Below are positions 9,056 through 16,333 of a stretch of DNA of 64,000 nucleotides, in pieces. The notes below the pieces were generated by a model, which was not told the DNA's origin, did no database searches, and worked only from the letters and a program-made list of their open reading frames with translations. A program made the position numbers and the translations under genes. Each line of letters opens with the position of its first letter. The stretch's first letter is position 1. This DNA is from Thermosulfurimonas dismutans (lineage in GTDB: Bacteria; Desulfobacterota; Thermodesulfobacteria; Thermodesulfobacteriales; Thermodesulfobacteriaceae): assembly GCA_011322625.1 (NCBI GenBank), contig DRMH01000012.1, positions 1-64,000 of the forward strand, in the 5' to 3' direction.

Positions 9056-10092
9056 CCCGGAGGAAAATACAGGCGAAAGAGGGTCCCCCGACCGGGGAAA
9101 CTTTCCACCTCGATACGTCCTTTAAGGGCCCTTACCGAACCCGAGACCACGGAAAGCCCCAGCCCGGCCCCCAGTTCCTTGGTGGTGAAGAAGGGATCGA
9201 AGATGTGGGGAAGGTCCTCCTTCGGGATCCCCCTTCCGCTGTCCCTGACCTCCAGGCAGATTTCCCGATCCTTCCGATAGGCCTTTATCCGGAGCTCTCC
9301 TCCCCGGGGCATGGCTTCGCGGGCATTGGCCACCAGGGGAAGGAGGATCTGGAGCAGTATTTCTTCGTTGCCCCGGAGGGGGAGGGGTTCCGACGGGACC
9401 TCCACCTTCAGTTTTATTCGGTTCCCGGCGGAACTGCGCAGCAAGGGCTCCGCTCTCTTCAGGAATTCGGAGAGATTCAGGGTCTGTTTAGGTTCTACCC
9501 TCTGGCCGGAGAAGGAAAGGAGTTTACGGATGATCTCCGCTCCGCGGTAGCAGGCCTGAAGGATGCGCTGGATATGGGAGGAGAGGCGGTGTTCCTGTCC
9601 CAGATCCAGGAGCACCAGTTCGCTCAGGCCCTGGATGACCATAAGGAGGTTATTGAATTGATGGGCCAGTCCGCCGGCCACCCGGCACAGGGCCTCCCTT
9701 TTCCTGGCCTCCTGTAGTTGCAGCTCCATTTCTATCTGAGGAGTGACGTCCACCAGGATCTCCGCGATACCCCGCAGGTGTCCCCGGGTGTCGTACACCG
9801 GGGAGGCCAGGATTTTTTCGTAACGCTGGATTTCCTCATGGCGGTGACGATGGACGCATACCCGGGGTTGTCCGGTCTCCAGGATGCTCCTCAGGGGACA
9901 TTCCCCGGGGCAGGGTTCTTCGAGTCCGTGGGAGAGGGTATAGCAGGGTACCGGAAGGGCTCCCCGGTATTGATATTCTCTCCGGGCCGCGGTGTTCATG
10001 TACCGTACGCGAAAATCCGCATCGATCACCAGGAGCGGCGCGGCCTCCAGGGCTACCCGATAGGTTTCCGAGCCTTCTCGAAGGATGAACAT
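9052..10092 (-). CDS. PAS-domain sensor histidine kinase, soluble, orphan
   Basis: 346 residues. An N-terminal PAS-like domain (about 10-120) carries four spaced cysteines (Cys50, 61, 65, 79). A dimerisation/phosphoacceptor segment with His144 in GGLAHQFNN and a HATPase domain (DSGRGIPKEDLPHIFDPFFTTK, then GAGLGLSVV) follow. There is no transmembrane helix, so it should sense a cytoplasmic signal. The clustered cysteines suggest redox, metal or Fe-S sensing, which is inference. No response regulator is adjacent. It is divergent from the CstA-like gene, so it may control that carrier. Confidence 0.9.
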   Translation of the reverse strand: MFILREGSETYRVALEAAPLLVIDADFRVRYMNTAARREYQYRGALPVPCYTLSHGLEEPCPGECPLRSILETGQPRVCVHRHRHEEIQRYEKILASPVYDTRGHLRGIAEILVDVTPQIEMELQLQEARKREALCRVAGGLAHQFNNLLMVIQGLSELVLLDLGQEHRLSSHIQRILQACYRGAEIIRKLLSFSGQRVEPKQTLNLSEFLKRAEPLLRSSAGNRIKLKVEVPSEPLPLRGNEEILLQILLPLVANAREAMPRGGELRIKAYRKDREICLEVRDSGRGIPKEDLPHIFDPFFTTKELGAGLGLSVVSGSVRALKGRIEVESFPGRGTLFRLYFPPG

Positions 10093-10162
10093 AAATATCT
10101 AAAATTAAACCAAAAATAAATAAATATTGATTTGGCTCCTAACTATAGAGAACTTTTTTCGG

Positions 10163-10191
10163 TTGACAAGGGGCGGAAAAGTCCTTTCAAT
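10163..10191 (+). promoter_or_regulatory. Putative cstA promoter
   Basis: TTGACA (10163-10168), a 17-base spacer and TTCAAT (10186-10191). The expected transcription start is about 10198, next to ATG 10199. This implies a leaderless or almost leaderless mRNA, although AGGGGC lies just before the ATG. Confidence 0.6.
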
Positions 10192-10198
10192 TAGGGGC

Positions 10199-11803
10199 AT
10201 GTCGGCCCGGGCGCTGGTTCTGCTGGCCGGGGTTATGTTCCTGGCCGGGTTCATCTTTTACGGGAGGCTTCTTTCGCGCTGGTTCGGGGTGGATGATCGG
10301 CGTCCCACCCCGGCCCATCGTTTGCGGGACGGCCTGGATTTCGTTCCCACCTCCACGCCGGTGCTTTTCGGGCATCATTTTGCCTCCATCGCCGGGGCCG
10401 GGCCCATCGTGGGTCCCATCCTGGCCGCCTCCTATGGATGGCTGGGGGTCTTCCTCTGGCTGGTGCTGGGGGCGGTCCTCGCCGGTGGAGTCCACGACAT
10501 GGGTTCCATTATGGCCTCTCTGCGACACGAGGGGCGCTCCATCGGGGAAATCCTGCGGCAATATCTGGGGCCGGCGGCCCAGAAGGGGTTTCTGCTCTTC
10601 GCCGTGGCCACCCTGATTCTGGTGGTGGCCGCCTTTGATGTGATTGTGGCCAAGACCTTCGTGGCCTCTCCCCCGGTGGCCACCGCTTCCCTGGGGTTCC
10701 TCCTCCTGGCGGTGGTCTTCGGCATACTCTATTACCGGGTTCGTCTTCCCCTGGGAGGCCTCACCCTTCTGGGGATCCTGGGCCTCCTTTTTTCCATCTG
10801 GGCCGGATTCCGATGGCCCCTTCACCTTCCGGAAACCACCTGGAGGCTTCTTCTTTTTGCCTATATCTTCGTGGCCGCGGTCTTTCCGGTATGGCTCCTG
10901 CTTCAACCCCGCGATTACCTCAATGCCTTTCTCCTCTACGGTCTTCTCCTGGGGGCCTTCTGCGGCCTTCTCCTCCATCCTCCCAGGATAGAGCTTCCGG
11001 CCTTTACCGGTTTTTCCAACCAGTTGGGCCCCCTCTTTCCCATCCTGTTTGTGATTACCTCCTGCGGGGCCATCTCCGGTTTTCATTCCCTGGTGGGCTC
11101 CGGCACCACCGCCAGGCAGGTGGCCCGGGAATCACAGGCCCGCTGGGTGGGCTACGGAGCCATGCTTCTCGAAGGGTTGCTGGGCGTCATCTCCCTCTGT
11201 GCCGTGGTGGGTCTGAGTCTGGCCGATTATCAGGGGCTCCTCCACACCCGGGGGCCCATCGCCACCTTTGCCACCGGGGTGGCGGGTTTCTTCTCCGCCC
11301 TGGGGATCCCTTCGGAAAAGGGACGGGCCTTTGCCGCCCTGGCGGTCTCGGCCTTTGCCCTCACCTCCCTGGACACCGCCACCCGCGTGGCCCGCTTTAT
11401 GCTCGAGGAACTCTTCTCCCGGGAGGGGGAACATGTCTCCACCCCCCGGAGCCGGGTGGCCTTTACCCTTGTCGCGGTGGGGCTTTCAGCGGCTCTGGCC
11501 TTCTCCGGGGCCTGGCAGAAGATCTGGCCCCTTATGGGAGCGGCCAATCAACTTCTGGCGGCTCTCGCCCTTCTGGCCCTTACGGTGTGGTTAACCGTGT
11601 CCGGAAAACCGCGCGGGTTCACCCTCCTCCCGGCCCTCTTTATGTTTGCGGTTACCCTTACCGCTCTGGGGATCATCTTCCACCGGAATATGCGTTCCGG
11701 GCATCTCCTGCTCTCCGTCCTGGCCCTGCTGTTGCTGGGACTTACCCTCTTTCTTTTGGGCGTAACCCTGAAACGCGTGCCCCGTCTTCCGGAGAGATCC
11801 TAG
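10199..11803 (+). CDS. cstA: CstA-family carbon starvation/pyruvate-peptide carrier
   Basis: Polytopic inner-membrane protein of 534 residues with CstA signatures GVDDRRPTPAHRLRDGLDFVPT, FGHHFASIAGAGPIVGP and GGVHDMGS. CstA/BtsT proteins take up pyruvate or peptides. The substrate in this lineage is unknown. ATG 10199 is chosen because homologues start MxxLxL...FYGR near here. An in-frame start at 10127 would put the promoter inside the gene. It is divergent from the PAS kinase, with 106 bases between them. Confidence 0.88.
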   Translation: MSARALVLLAGVMFLAGFIFYGRLLSRWFGVDDRRPTPAHRLRDGLDFVPTSTPVLFGHHFASIAGAGPIVGPILAASYGWLGVFLWLVLGAVLAGGVHDMGSIMASLRHEGRSIGEILRQYLGPAAQKGFLLFAVATLILVVAAFDVIVAKTFVASPPVATASLGFLLLAVVFGILYYRVRLPLGGLTLLGILGLLFSIWAGFRWPLHLPETTWRLLLFAYIFVAAVFPVWLLLQPRDYLNAFLLYGLLLGAFCGLLLHPPRIELPAFTGFSNQLGPLFPILFVITSCGAISGFHSLVGSGTTARQVARESQARWVGYGAMLLEGLLGVISLCAVVGLSLADYQGLLHTRGPIATFATGVAGFFSALGIPSEKGRAFAALAVSAFALTSLDTATRVARFMLEELFSREGEHVSTPRSRVAFTLVAVGLSAALAFSGAWQKIWPLMGAANQLLAALALLALTVWLTVSGKPRGFTLLPALFMFAVTLTALGIIFHRNMRSGHLLLSVLALLLLGLTLFLLGVTLKRVPRLPERS

Positions 11804-12453
11804 GGAAGCCCCAGTAACTTGTGAAGCTGGATCTGGAACCTTACCGGCAGACGGTCCCGCAGGATGAGGCGGGCCAGTTCCGGAGGAGGCATCTTTCCCC
11901 AGACCGGGGAGAAGAGGACCTGGGTGAAATATGTAAGCCCCAGTTCATGCACCTTCTCCCGGGCCCAGAGGTAGTCTTCCTCGTCGGCAATGACGAACTT
12001 GATCTGATCCTTGCGATCCAGATACCGCAGATTGGCGTAAAGGTTGGCCCGGCTCATGCCCGAGGAGGGGGTTTTGAGATCCATGATCTTGACCACCTCC
12101 CGGGGGACCCGGGAAAGGGAGATACTGCCGTTGGTTTCCAGATAGATTCGGGCCCCTTCGGAAAGCAGGGCCTCCATTAGGGGATAGACCCCGGCCTGAA
12201 GCAGGGGCTCTCCTCCGGTGAGGAGCACCTCGCGCAGCCCGGAGGTTCGCCAGCGCTCAAGGATTTCCGTCAGGGTGAAAAGGGTGCCGCTTTCGGGGGC
12301 TCGAGCCCCCGGGGTGTCGCACCAGGAGCAGGCCAGATTGCAACCGGAAAGTCTCACCAGAAAGACCGGGCACCCGGCAGCGGTTCCCTCCCCCTGCAGG
12401 GTTACCAGGAGCTCGGCGACCCGGAGCGAATCAGTCCTCAAGGTAGCTGGCAC
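11800..12453 (-). CDS. queE: 7-carboxy-7-deazaguanine synthase (radical SAM)
   Basis: Converts 6-carboxytetrahydropterin to 7-carboxy-7-deazaguanine in the queuosine/7-deazapurine pathway. The 217 residues carry LQGEGTAAGCPVFLVRLSGCNL with the radical-SAM cluster Cys38-x3-Cys42-x2-Cys45 (CNLACSWC). LLTGGEPLLQ follows. The start is GTG 12453, which overlaps the queD end by 23 bases. A TTG at 12441 is an alternative. The stop overlaps the convergent CstA gene by four bases. Confidence 0.93.
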   Translation of the reverse strand: MPATLRTDSLRVAELLVTLQGEGTAAGCPVFLVRLSGCNLACSWCDTPGARAPESGTLFTLTEILERWRTSGLREVLLTGGEPLLQAGVYPLMEALLSEGARIYLETNGSISLSRVPREVVKIMDLKTPSSGMSRANLYANLRYLDRKDQIKFVIADEEDYLWAREKVHELGLTYFTQVLFSPVWGKMPPPELARLILRDRLPVRFQIQLHKLLGLP

Positions 12454-12802
12454 AGGCCCTTTCGGTTTCGCACACCGTAACCCGATAGACCTTTACCGGT
12501 TTTCCGGCGAGTCGTTCCCGGAGCCGATAAAAGATGTACCGGGCCAGGTTTTCCGAGGAGGGATTGAGTTCGCGAAAGGCCGGAAGTTCGTTGAGATTAC
12601 GGTGATCGAGTTCGGCCAGGACCTCCCGCAGGGCCCTTTTGATCTCCTTGAAATCGATGAGGATCCCGATGGAGTTAAGATCCATGCCCCGTACCGCCAC
12701 CTCAACCTTCCAGTTGTGTCCGTGGAGATGCTCGCAGGCCCCTTCGTATCCCCGAAGCTGGTGAGCGGCGGAGAATTCGTCTTTTACGGTAAGTTCGTAC
12801 AT
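12431..12802 (-). CDS. queD: 6-carboxy-5,6,7,8-tetrahydropterin synthase
   Basis: Makes 6-carboxytetrahydropterin from dihydroneopterin triphosphate, the step before QueE. The 123 residues begin MYELTVKDEFSAAHQL. The zinc His ligands sit in FSAAH and HLHGH, the catalytic Cys in GACEHLHGH, and DHRNLNEL and CETERACASY complete the active site. ATG 12802 is chosen over longer in-frame starts because it opens the conserved first strand. It lies five bases after the coiled-coil gene and overlaps queE, so the three form a unit read leftwards. Confidence 0.93.
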   Translation of the reverse strand: MYELTVKDEFSAAHQLRGYEGACEHLHGHNWKVEVAVRGMDLNSIGILIDFKEIKRALREVLAELDHRNLNELPAFRELNPSSENLARYIFYRLRERLAGKPVKVYRVTVCETERACASYLED

Positions 12803-12806
12803 CTCT

Positions 12807-13235
12807 TTAATGGAGGAATCTGAATAAAGTGACCAGGATGGTGAGGAGAGCAAACCCCGCCCCCATGAACCATTGCATGAAGTTTAGCCTTTTTTCCATG
12901 GCCTCGAAGCGCTTGTCCATTTCCCGCTGGAGGGCCTCAAAGCGTTTATCCATGGCTTCAAACCGTTTGTCTATGGCTTCAAAGCGTTTATCCATGGCTT
13001 CAAACCGTTTGTCTATGGCTTCAAACCGAGCGTTCATCTCGCGGAGCATAGAGAGCTGGATCTCGCGCAGGGCCTTCAGTTCTTCCTCCACCCGGATGAT
13101 CCTTTCCATGAGGGAAAGTTCCCGGGCCCGAAGCTCGTTTTCCTGGATAAACTTGGCCACGGCCTCAGAGACAAGCTTTTCTATGAGAGGCCTTAAGGCT
13201 TCCTCGGAGAATCCGGGGTTGGAAGCAGCGGACAC
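12807..13235 (-). CDS. Coiled-coil protein with tandem heptads and C-terminal membrane anchor
   Basis: 142 residues of unknown function. A helical N-terminus (about 1-70) is followed by repeats of the seven-residue unit RFEAxDK, and then a transmembrane helix (FMQWFMGAGFALLTILVTLF) at the extreme C-terminus. The layout resembles DUF1640-like or adhesion/anchor coiled coils. It starts at GTG 13235 with a weak AGG upstream. It is five bases from queD, but a role in queuosine synthesis is not suggested by its sequence. Confidence 0.75.
   Translation of the reverse strand: MSAASNPGFSEEALRPLIEKLVSEAVAKFIQENELRARELSLMERIIRVEEELKALREIQLSMLREMNARFEAIDKRFEAMDKRFEAIDKRFEAMDKRFEALQREMDKRFEAMEKRLNFMQWFMGAGFALLTILVTLFRFLH
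12937..13020. repeat. Perfect tandem duplication of 42 bp in the coiled-coil gene
   Basis: Bases 12937-12978 and 12979-13020 are identical. Each 42-base unit encodes two heptads (RFEAMDK and RFEAIDK). Further imperfect 21-base units flank it on both sides. The copies are contiguous with no spacers, so this is coding expansion and not a CRISPR array. Confidence 0.95.
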
Positions 13236-13254
13236 TTTTTACCTCGCTCCTTAA

Positions 13255-13329
13255 TGGAGGCGGCGCGGGGATTCGAACCCCGGATTCACGGCTTTGCAGG
13301 CCGTCGCCTTACCACTTGGCTACGCCGCC
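13255..13329 (-). tRNA. tRNA-Cys (GCA)
   Basis: The complementary strand folds as a cloverleaf. The acceptor stem is GGCGGCG/CGCCGCC, the D arm is GCCAAGTGGTAAGGC, and the anticodon loop CTGCAAA has anticodon GCA. The T arm is CCGGGGTTCGAATCCCCG, the discriminator is U and CCA is encoded. Confidence 0.95.
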
Positions 13330-13353
13330 GTTTTAGCCCCTTCCATTTTACCA

Positions 13354-13425
13354 TGGCGGCGGAGGGACTCGAACCCCCGACCTAGGACTTATGAGATCCC
13401 CGCTCTACCGCTGAGCTACGCCGCC
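13354..13425 (-). tRNA. tRNA with CAU anticodon (Met, or Ile2)
   Basis: The cloverleaf on the complementary strand has acceptor GGCGGCG/CGCCGCC, D arm GCTCAGCGGTAGAGC and anticodon loop CTCATAA. The T arm is GGGGGTTCGAGTCCCTC. The anticodon CAU fits elongator Met or lysidine-modified Ile2, and the sequence alone does not decide between them. Unlike the neighbouring tRNA-Cys, CCA is not encoded: A is followed by TGG. Confidence 0.9.
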
Positions 13426-13459
13426 AGCATCTACTATAATCTTTCAGGGGATGCCTCCT

Positions 13460-13488
13460 TTGTCAAGAGTCCGGAGTTAGGCTTAAAT
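13460..13488 (+). promoter_or_regulatory. Putative promoter of the CRP-type regulator gene
   Basis: TTGTCA (13460-13465), a 17-base spacer and TTAAAT (13483-13488). Transcription would start near 13495, three bases before ATG 13498. No Shine-Dalgarno is present, so the mRNA is probably leaderless. Confidence 0.55.
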
Positions 13489-13497
13489 ATAAGTTCT

Positions 13498-14163
13498 ATG
13501 GAAGTAAAGGAGATCCTGAAGAAATCCACGCTATTTCGGGGACTTTCCGAGGAGGATCTTTCCCGGCTGGCGGAAATAGCCCTGCTCCGGTCCTATGACA
13601 AGGGCGGGGTGATCTTTTCCGCCGAGGAGGAGGCCCGGGGGTTTTATCTGGTGGCGGAGGGGATGGTCAAGATTTATAGATTATCGGCCCGGGGGCGACA
13701 GCAGACCCTACATATCCTGGGGCCCGGAGAGGCCTTTGCCGAAGCGGCCCTCTTTTCCGGTTCCCGATATCCGGCCTGGGCCGAGGCCCTCACCCCGGCC
13801 CGGGTCCTCTTTTTCCCCCGGGAGGCCTTTCTGGAACTCATTCGACGACGCCCGGAGCTGGCCCTGAATATGCTCGCCCTTCTCTCCCTGCGTCTCCGGA
13901 CCATGGCCGCACTGGTGGATTCCCTGTCCCTAAAGGAGGTCCCGGAACGCCTGGCGGCCTATCTCCTCTATCTTTTGGAGCATCGGGGGCCGGAGTTCGA
14001 GCTGGAGATCCCTAAAGGCGAACTGGCCGCCCTCCTGGGGACCGTGCCCGAGACCCTCTCCCGGGTGCTTTCCCGCTTCTCCGAGGAGGGGCTCATCCAG
14101 GTCTCCGGCCGCCAGATAAGGATTCTGGATGAGGGGGGATTGCGTCGAATTGGGCGGGGATAG
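13498..14163 (+). CDS. CRP/FNR-family transcriptional regulator
   Basis: 221 residues. A cyclic-nucleotide-binding-type beta barrel (about 5-120, GFYLVAEGMVKIYRLSARGRQ) is followed by a dimer helix and a CRP-type helix-turn-helix (about 165-215, PKGELAALLGTVPETLSRVLSRF). The N-terminus lacks the FNR cysteines, so oxygen sensing by an Fe-S cluster is unlikely. The effector is unknown. Start ATG 13498 matches the conserved KKSTLFRGLSEEDL beginning. The open frame further left runs through the tRNA genes. Its end overlaps the TrmH gene by 35 bases. Confidence 0.9.
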   Translation: MEVKEILKKSTLFRGLSEEDLSRLAEIALLRSYDKGGVIFSAEEEARGFYLVAEGMVKIYRLSARGRQQTLHILGPGEAFAEAALFSGSRYPAWAEALTPARVLFFPREAFLELIRRRPELALNMLALLSLRLRTMAALVDSLSLKEVPERLAAYLLYLLEHRGPEFELEIPKGELAALLGTVPETLSRVLSRFSEEGLIQVSGRQIRILDEGGLRRIGRG

Positions 14164-14773
14164 ATACCTGGTTCTCCCCCGGCGACTTTCTCGCATGAGG
14201 GAGGTGCTGGAAAAACGCCAGAGGGATCTGGTCCTTTTCATGGATCGGGTCCGCAACGAACACAATTTCTCCGCTCTCATCCGCACGGCCGAAGCGGTGG
14301 GCATCCTGCGCATCTTTTACGGATATCCGGATCCCAAGGGCCCGCCGATCAACGAGGCGGTAACCCTGGGGGCCCATCGCTGGGTCTTTCTGGAAAGGGT
14401 GGAGGATCCGGTGGAGAAACTCCGGGAGTTTCTTCGGGATGGATATCAGGTAGTGGTAACCTGGCTGGGAGCCGGGACCCGGGACTTTCGCGAGGTGGAC
14501 TACACCCGCCCCACAGTGATCGTGGTGGGGAACGAAGTGGAAGGGGTCTCGCCGGAGCTTCTGCCCCTGGCCACCCACCGGATCATGATCCCCATGATGG
14601 GGATGGTTCGTAGTCTCAACGTTTCCGTGGCCACAGGTATCATCCTCTATGAGGCCTTTCGCCAGCGCGAAGCCGCGGGCCTCTACGAACGCCCTCAACT
14701 CAGCCGGAAGGAGATGGAGGCCATCCTGGAAAAATGGGCCTATGAGGACATCATCACCCAGCGCCGACGCTAG
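14129..14773 (+). CDS. trmH: tRNA (guanosine-2'-O)-methyltransferase, TrmH/SpoU family
   Basis: Methylates a ribose 2'-OH of tRNA, in TrmH usually Gm18, using S-adenosylmethionine in a trefoil-knot SPOUT fold. The three family motifs are present: NEHNFSALIRTAEAVG, VVGNEVEGVS and IPMMGMVRSLNVSVATGI. The 214 residues fit TrmH. It overlaps the regulator upstream, so the two are probably co-expressed. The exact target nucleotide is inferred from family only. Confidence 0.9.
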   Translation: MRGDCVELGGDRYLVLPRRLSRMREVLEKRQRDLVLFMDRVRNEHNFSALIRTAEAVGILRIFYGYPDPKGPPINEAVTLGAHRWVFLERVEDPVEKLREFLRDGYQVVVTWLGAGTRDFREVDYTRPTVIVVGNEVEGVSPELLPLATHRIMIPMMGMVRSLNVSVATGIILYEAFRQREAAGLYERPQLSRKEMEAILEKWAYEDIITQRRR

Positions 14774-14775
14774 TT

Positions 14776-14802
14776 TTGACAAATTTAAAGTTCAAGTTTA
14801 AT
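14776..14802 (+). promoter_or_regulatory. Putative promoter of the AAA/DUF4143 gene
   Basis: TTGACA (14776-14781), a 15-base spacer and TTTAAT (14797-14802). The predicted start is about 14809, next to ATG 14811. No Shine-Dalgarno is visible. The spacer is shorter than the ideal 17. Confidence 0.5.
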
Positions 14803-14810
14803 TTTTCCGC

Positions 14811-16004
14811 ATGTATGTTCCACGTCTTCTTAAAAGGGCCGTGGATGAAGCGGTAAAGAATTTTCCTGCGGTCCTCATCACCGGCCCCCGCCAGTCCGGA
14901 AAGACCACCTTTCTTCTCCGGGAATTCGGGGATCGCTATACCTATGTGAGCTTTGACGACCCTCTGGAAAGGGAGTTCGCGCTTTCCGATCCCCGGGGTT
15001 TCCTCTCCCGTTTTCGGGATAAACGCGTCATTCTGGACGAAGTCCAGTATGTTTCCCAACTTTTTCCCTATCTCAAAATGGAAATAGATCGCAAACGTCA
15101 TCTTTCCGGGCGTTTTCTCCTTACCGGATCCCAACAGTTTCAACTCATGAGTCAGATTACCGAGTCCCTTGCCGGGCGTGTGGCCCTCTTGGAACTGCTC
15201 CCCTTTTCCTTTTCCGAGATTAAAGATCTGTTCCCCCGAAGAACGCTCGAGGAACACCTCTGGCTCGGAGGATACCCGGAGGTCGCGTTATATCCCGAAA
15301 AGAGGGACCTCTGGGTTCGTTCTTATCTTCAGACCTATCTGGAAAGAGATGTGCGCCAGCTGCAAAATATCCGCGAGCTGAAACTTTTTGAGACTTTTAT
15401 CCGGCTTCTCGCCGCCCTCCACGGCCAGGAATTGAATTACAGTCGTTTAGCCGCGGAGGTGGGAGTGAGTGTACCCACGATAAAGAGCTGGATCTCGGTG
15501 CTTGAGGCCTCCTATATCGTCTGTCTTCTGCCTCCGTTTTATCGCAATCTCCGCAAGAGGGTGGTCAAGAGACCCCGGTTCTATTTCCTGGATAGCGCCT
15601 TGGTCTGTACCCTTACCCGCTTACCCTCTCCGGAGACGGCTCTTTCCGGTCCCCTGGGAGGTCCCCTCTTTGAGGGGTGGGTGGTCTGTGAGGCCCTAAA
15701 ACTCATGGCTCACTTGGGCCTTTCCCCCGATCTTTATTACTTCCGCACCCGCCAGGGCTTGGAGGTGGACCTGATCCTTCCCCTTCAGGGAAAACTTTAT
15801 CCGGTGGAAATCAAACTCACGGCTACCCCGACGCCCAGGCACTGGGAGCCTCTAAGAAAATTCAGGGAACTTGCGGGAAAGGAAGCCGGGGAGGGGGTAT
15901 TGGTCTGCCAGGTGGAGGAGAGAAGGCTCCTCCCTCAGGGAAATCTGGCCCTTCCCTGGTTTGAGTTTCCCCTCTGGCTTGAGGATAAACTCCGTTCAGG
16001 ATAG
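14811..16004 (+). CDS. AAA ATPase with DUF4143 (AAA_14 family)
   Basis: 397 residues. Walker A GPRQSGKTT is at 25-33 and Walker B RVILDEVQ lies near 75-82. ALLGRV-like SLAGRVALLELLPFS and GGYPEV are typical of the family, and the C-terminal DUF4143 region (about 210-370) includes a restriction-endonuclease-like segment (GLEVDLILP, then EIKLT). Members are widespread, often mobile and functionally uncharacterised. It has its own promoter and overlaps the convergent gene by nine bases. It shows no clear link to its neighbours, so it may be a horizontally acquired single gene. Confidence 0.88.
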   Translation: MYVPRLLKRAVDEAVKNFPAVLITGPRQSGKTTFLLREFGDRYTYVSFDDPLEREFALSDPRGFLSRFRDKRVILDEVQYVSQLFPYLKMEIDRKRHLSGRFLLTGSQQFQLMSQITESLAGRVALLELLPFSFSEIKDLFPRRTLEEHLWLGGYPEVALYPEKRDLWVRSYLQTYLERDVRQLQNIRELKLFETFIRLLAALHGQELNYSRLAAEVGVSVPTIKSWISVLEASYIVCLLPPFYRNLRKRVVKRPRFYFLDSALVCTLTRLPSPETALSGPLGGPLFEGWVVCEALKLMAHLGLSPDLYYFRTRQGLEVDLILPLQGKLYPVEIKLTATPTPRHWEPLRKFRELAGKEAGEGVLVCQVEERRLLPQGNLALPWFEFPLWLEDKLRSG

Positions 16005-16262
16005 GGCCTCGGCCTCGTCGTCCAGGTAAAAGACCTCGAGTTCCAGTCCCTCCCTTTCCAGCTCCGCTACCAGACGATCTACCTGATGGGCCCGGGCGGG
16101 GTTCCCCTCGGAATGTACCGGAAGCCTGAGCGCGGCCCTGGGAGGCCGATAAGAGTAAACCTCCACCTCCAGCCGGAAATCCGCAGGCAATCCGGGGAGC
16201 CTTTCCCTGAAAAACCTTTTGAGGAAGAGCCGCAGATCCTTGGCCGAACGAAAGGTTTTCAT
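15996..16262 (-). CDS. Hypothetical protein, 88 residues
   Basis: Not recognised. It starts at ATG 16262 after AAGG and reads MKTFRSAKDLRLFLKRFF. The rest is charged and alternates helix and strand (FRLEVEVYSY, LELEVFYLDDEAEA), without Cys, signal peptide or membrane helix. It is divergent from the SLC13-like carrier with about 70 bases between. A longer start at 16316 would leave too little room for that promoter. Confidence 0.6.
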   Translation of the reverse strand: MKTFRSAKDLRLFLKRFFRERLPGLPADFRLEVEVYSYRPPRAALRLPVHSEGNPARAHQVDRLVAELEREGLELEVFYLDDEAEALS

Positions 16263-16333
16263 CCTTAAAGGATTTACAGGGTGGAAATTTTTTAGTAAAG
16301 CCTTGAAGGATAACACCTTGCGGAGGGGAAGAG

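Noticed and set aside
12893-13035. A CRISPR-like array of short repeats
   Set aside because: The units are 21 and 42 bases, contiguous and without spacers, and they stay in frame in a heptad coiled-coil gene.
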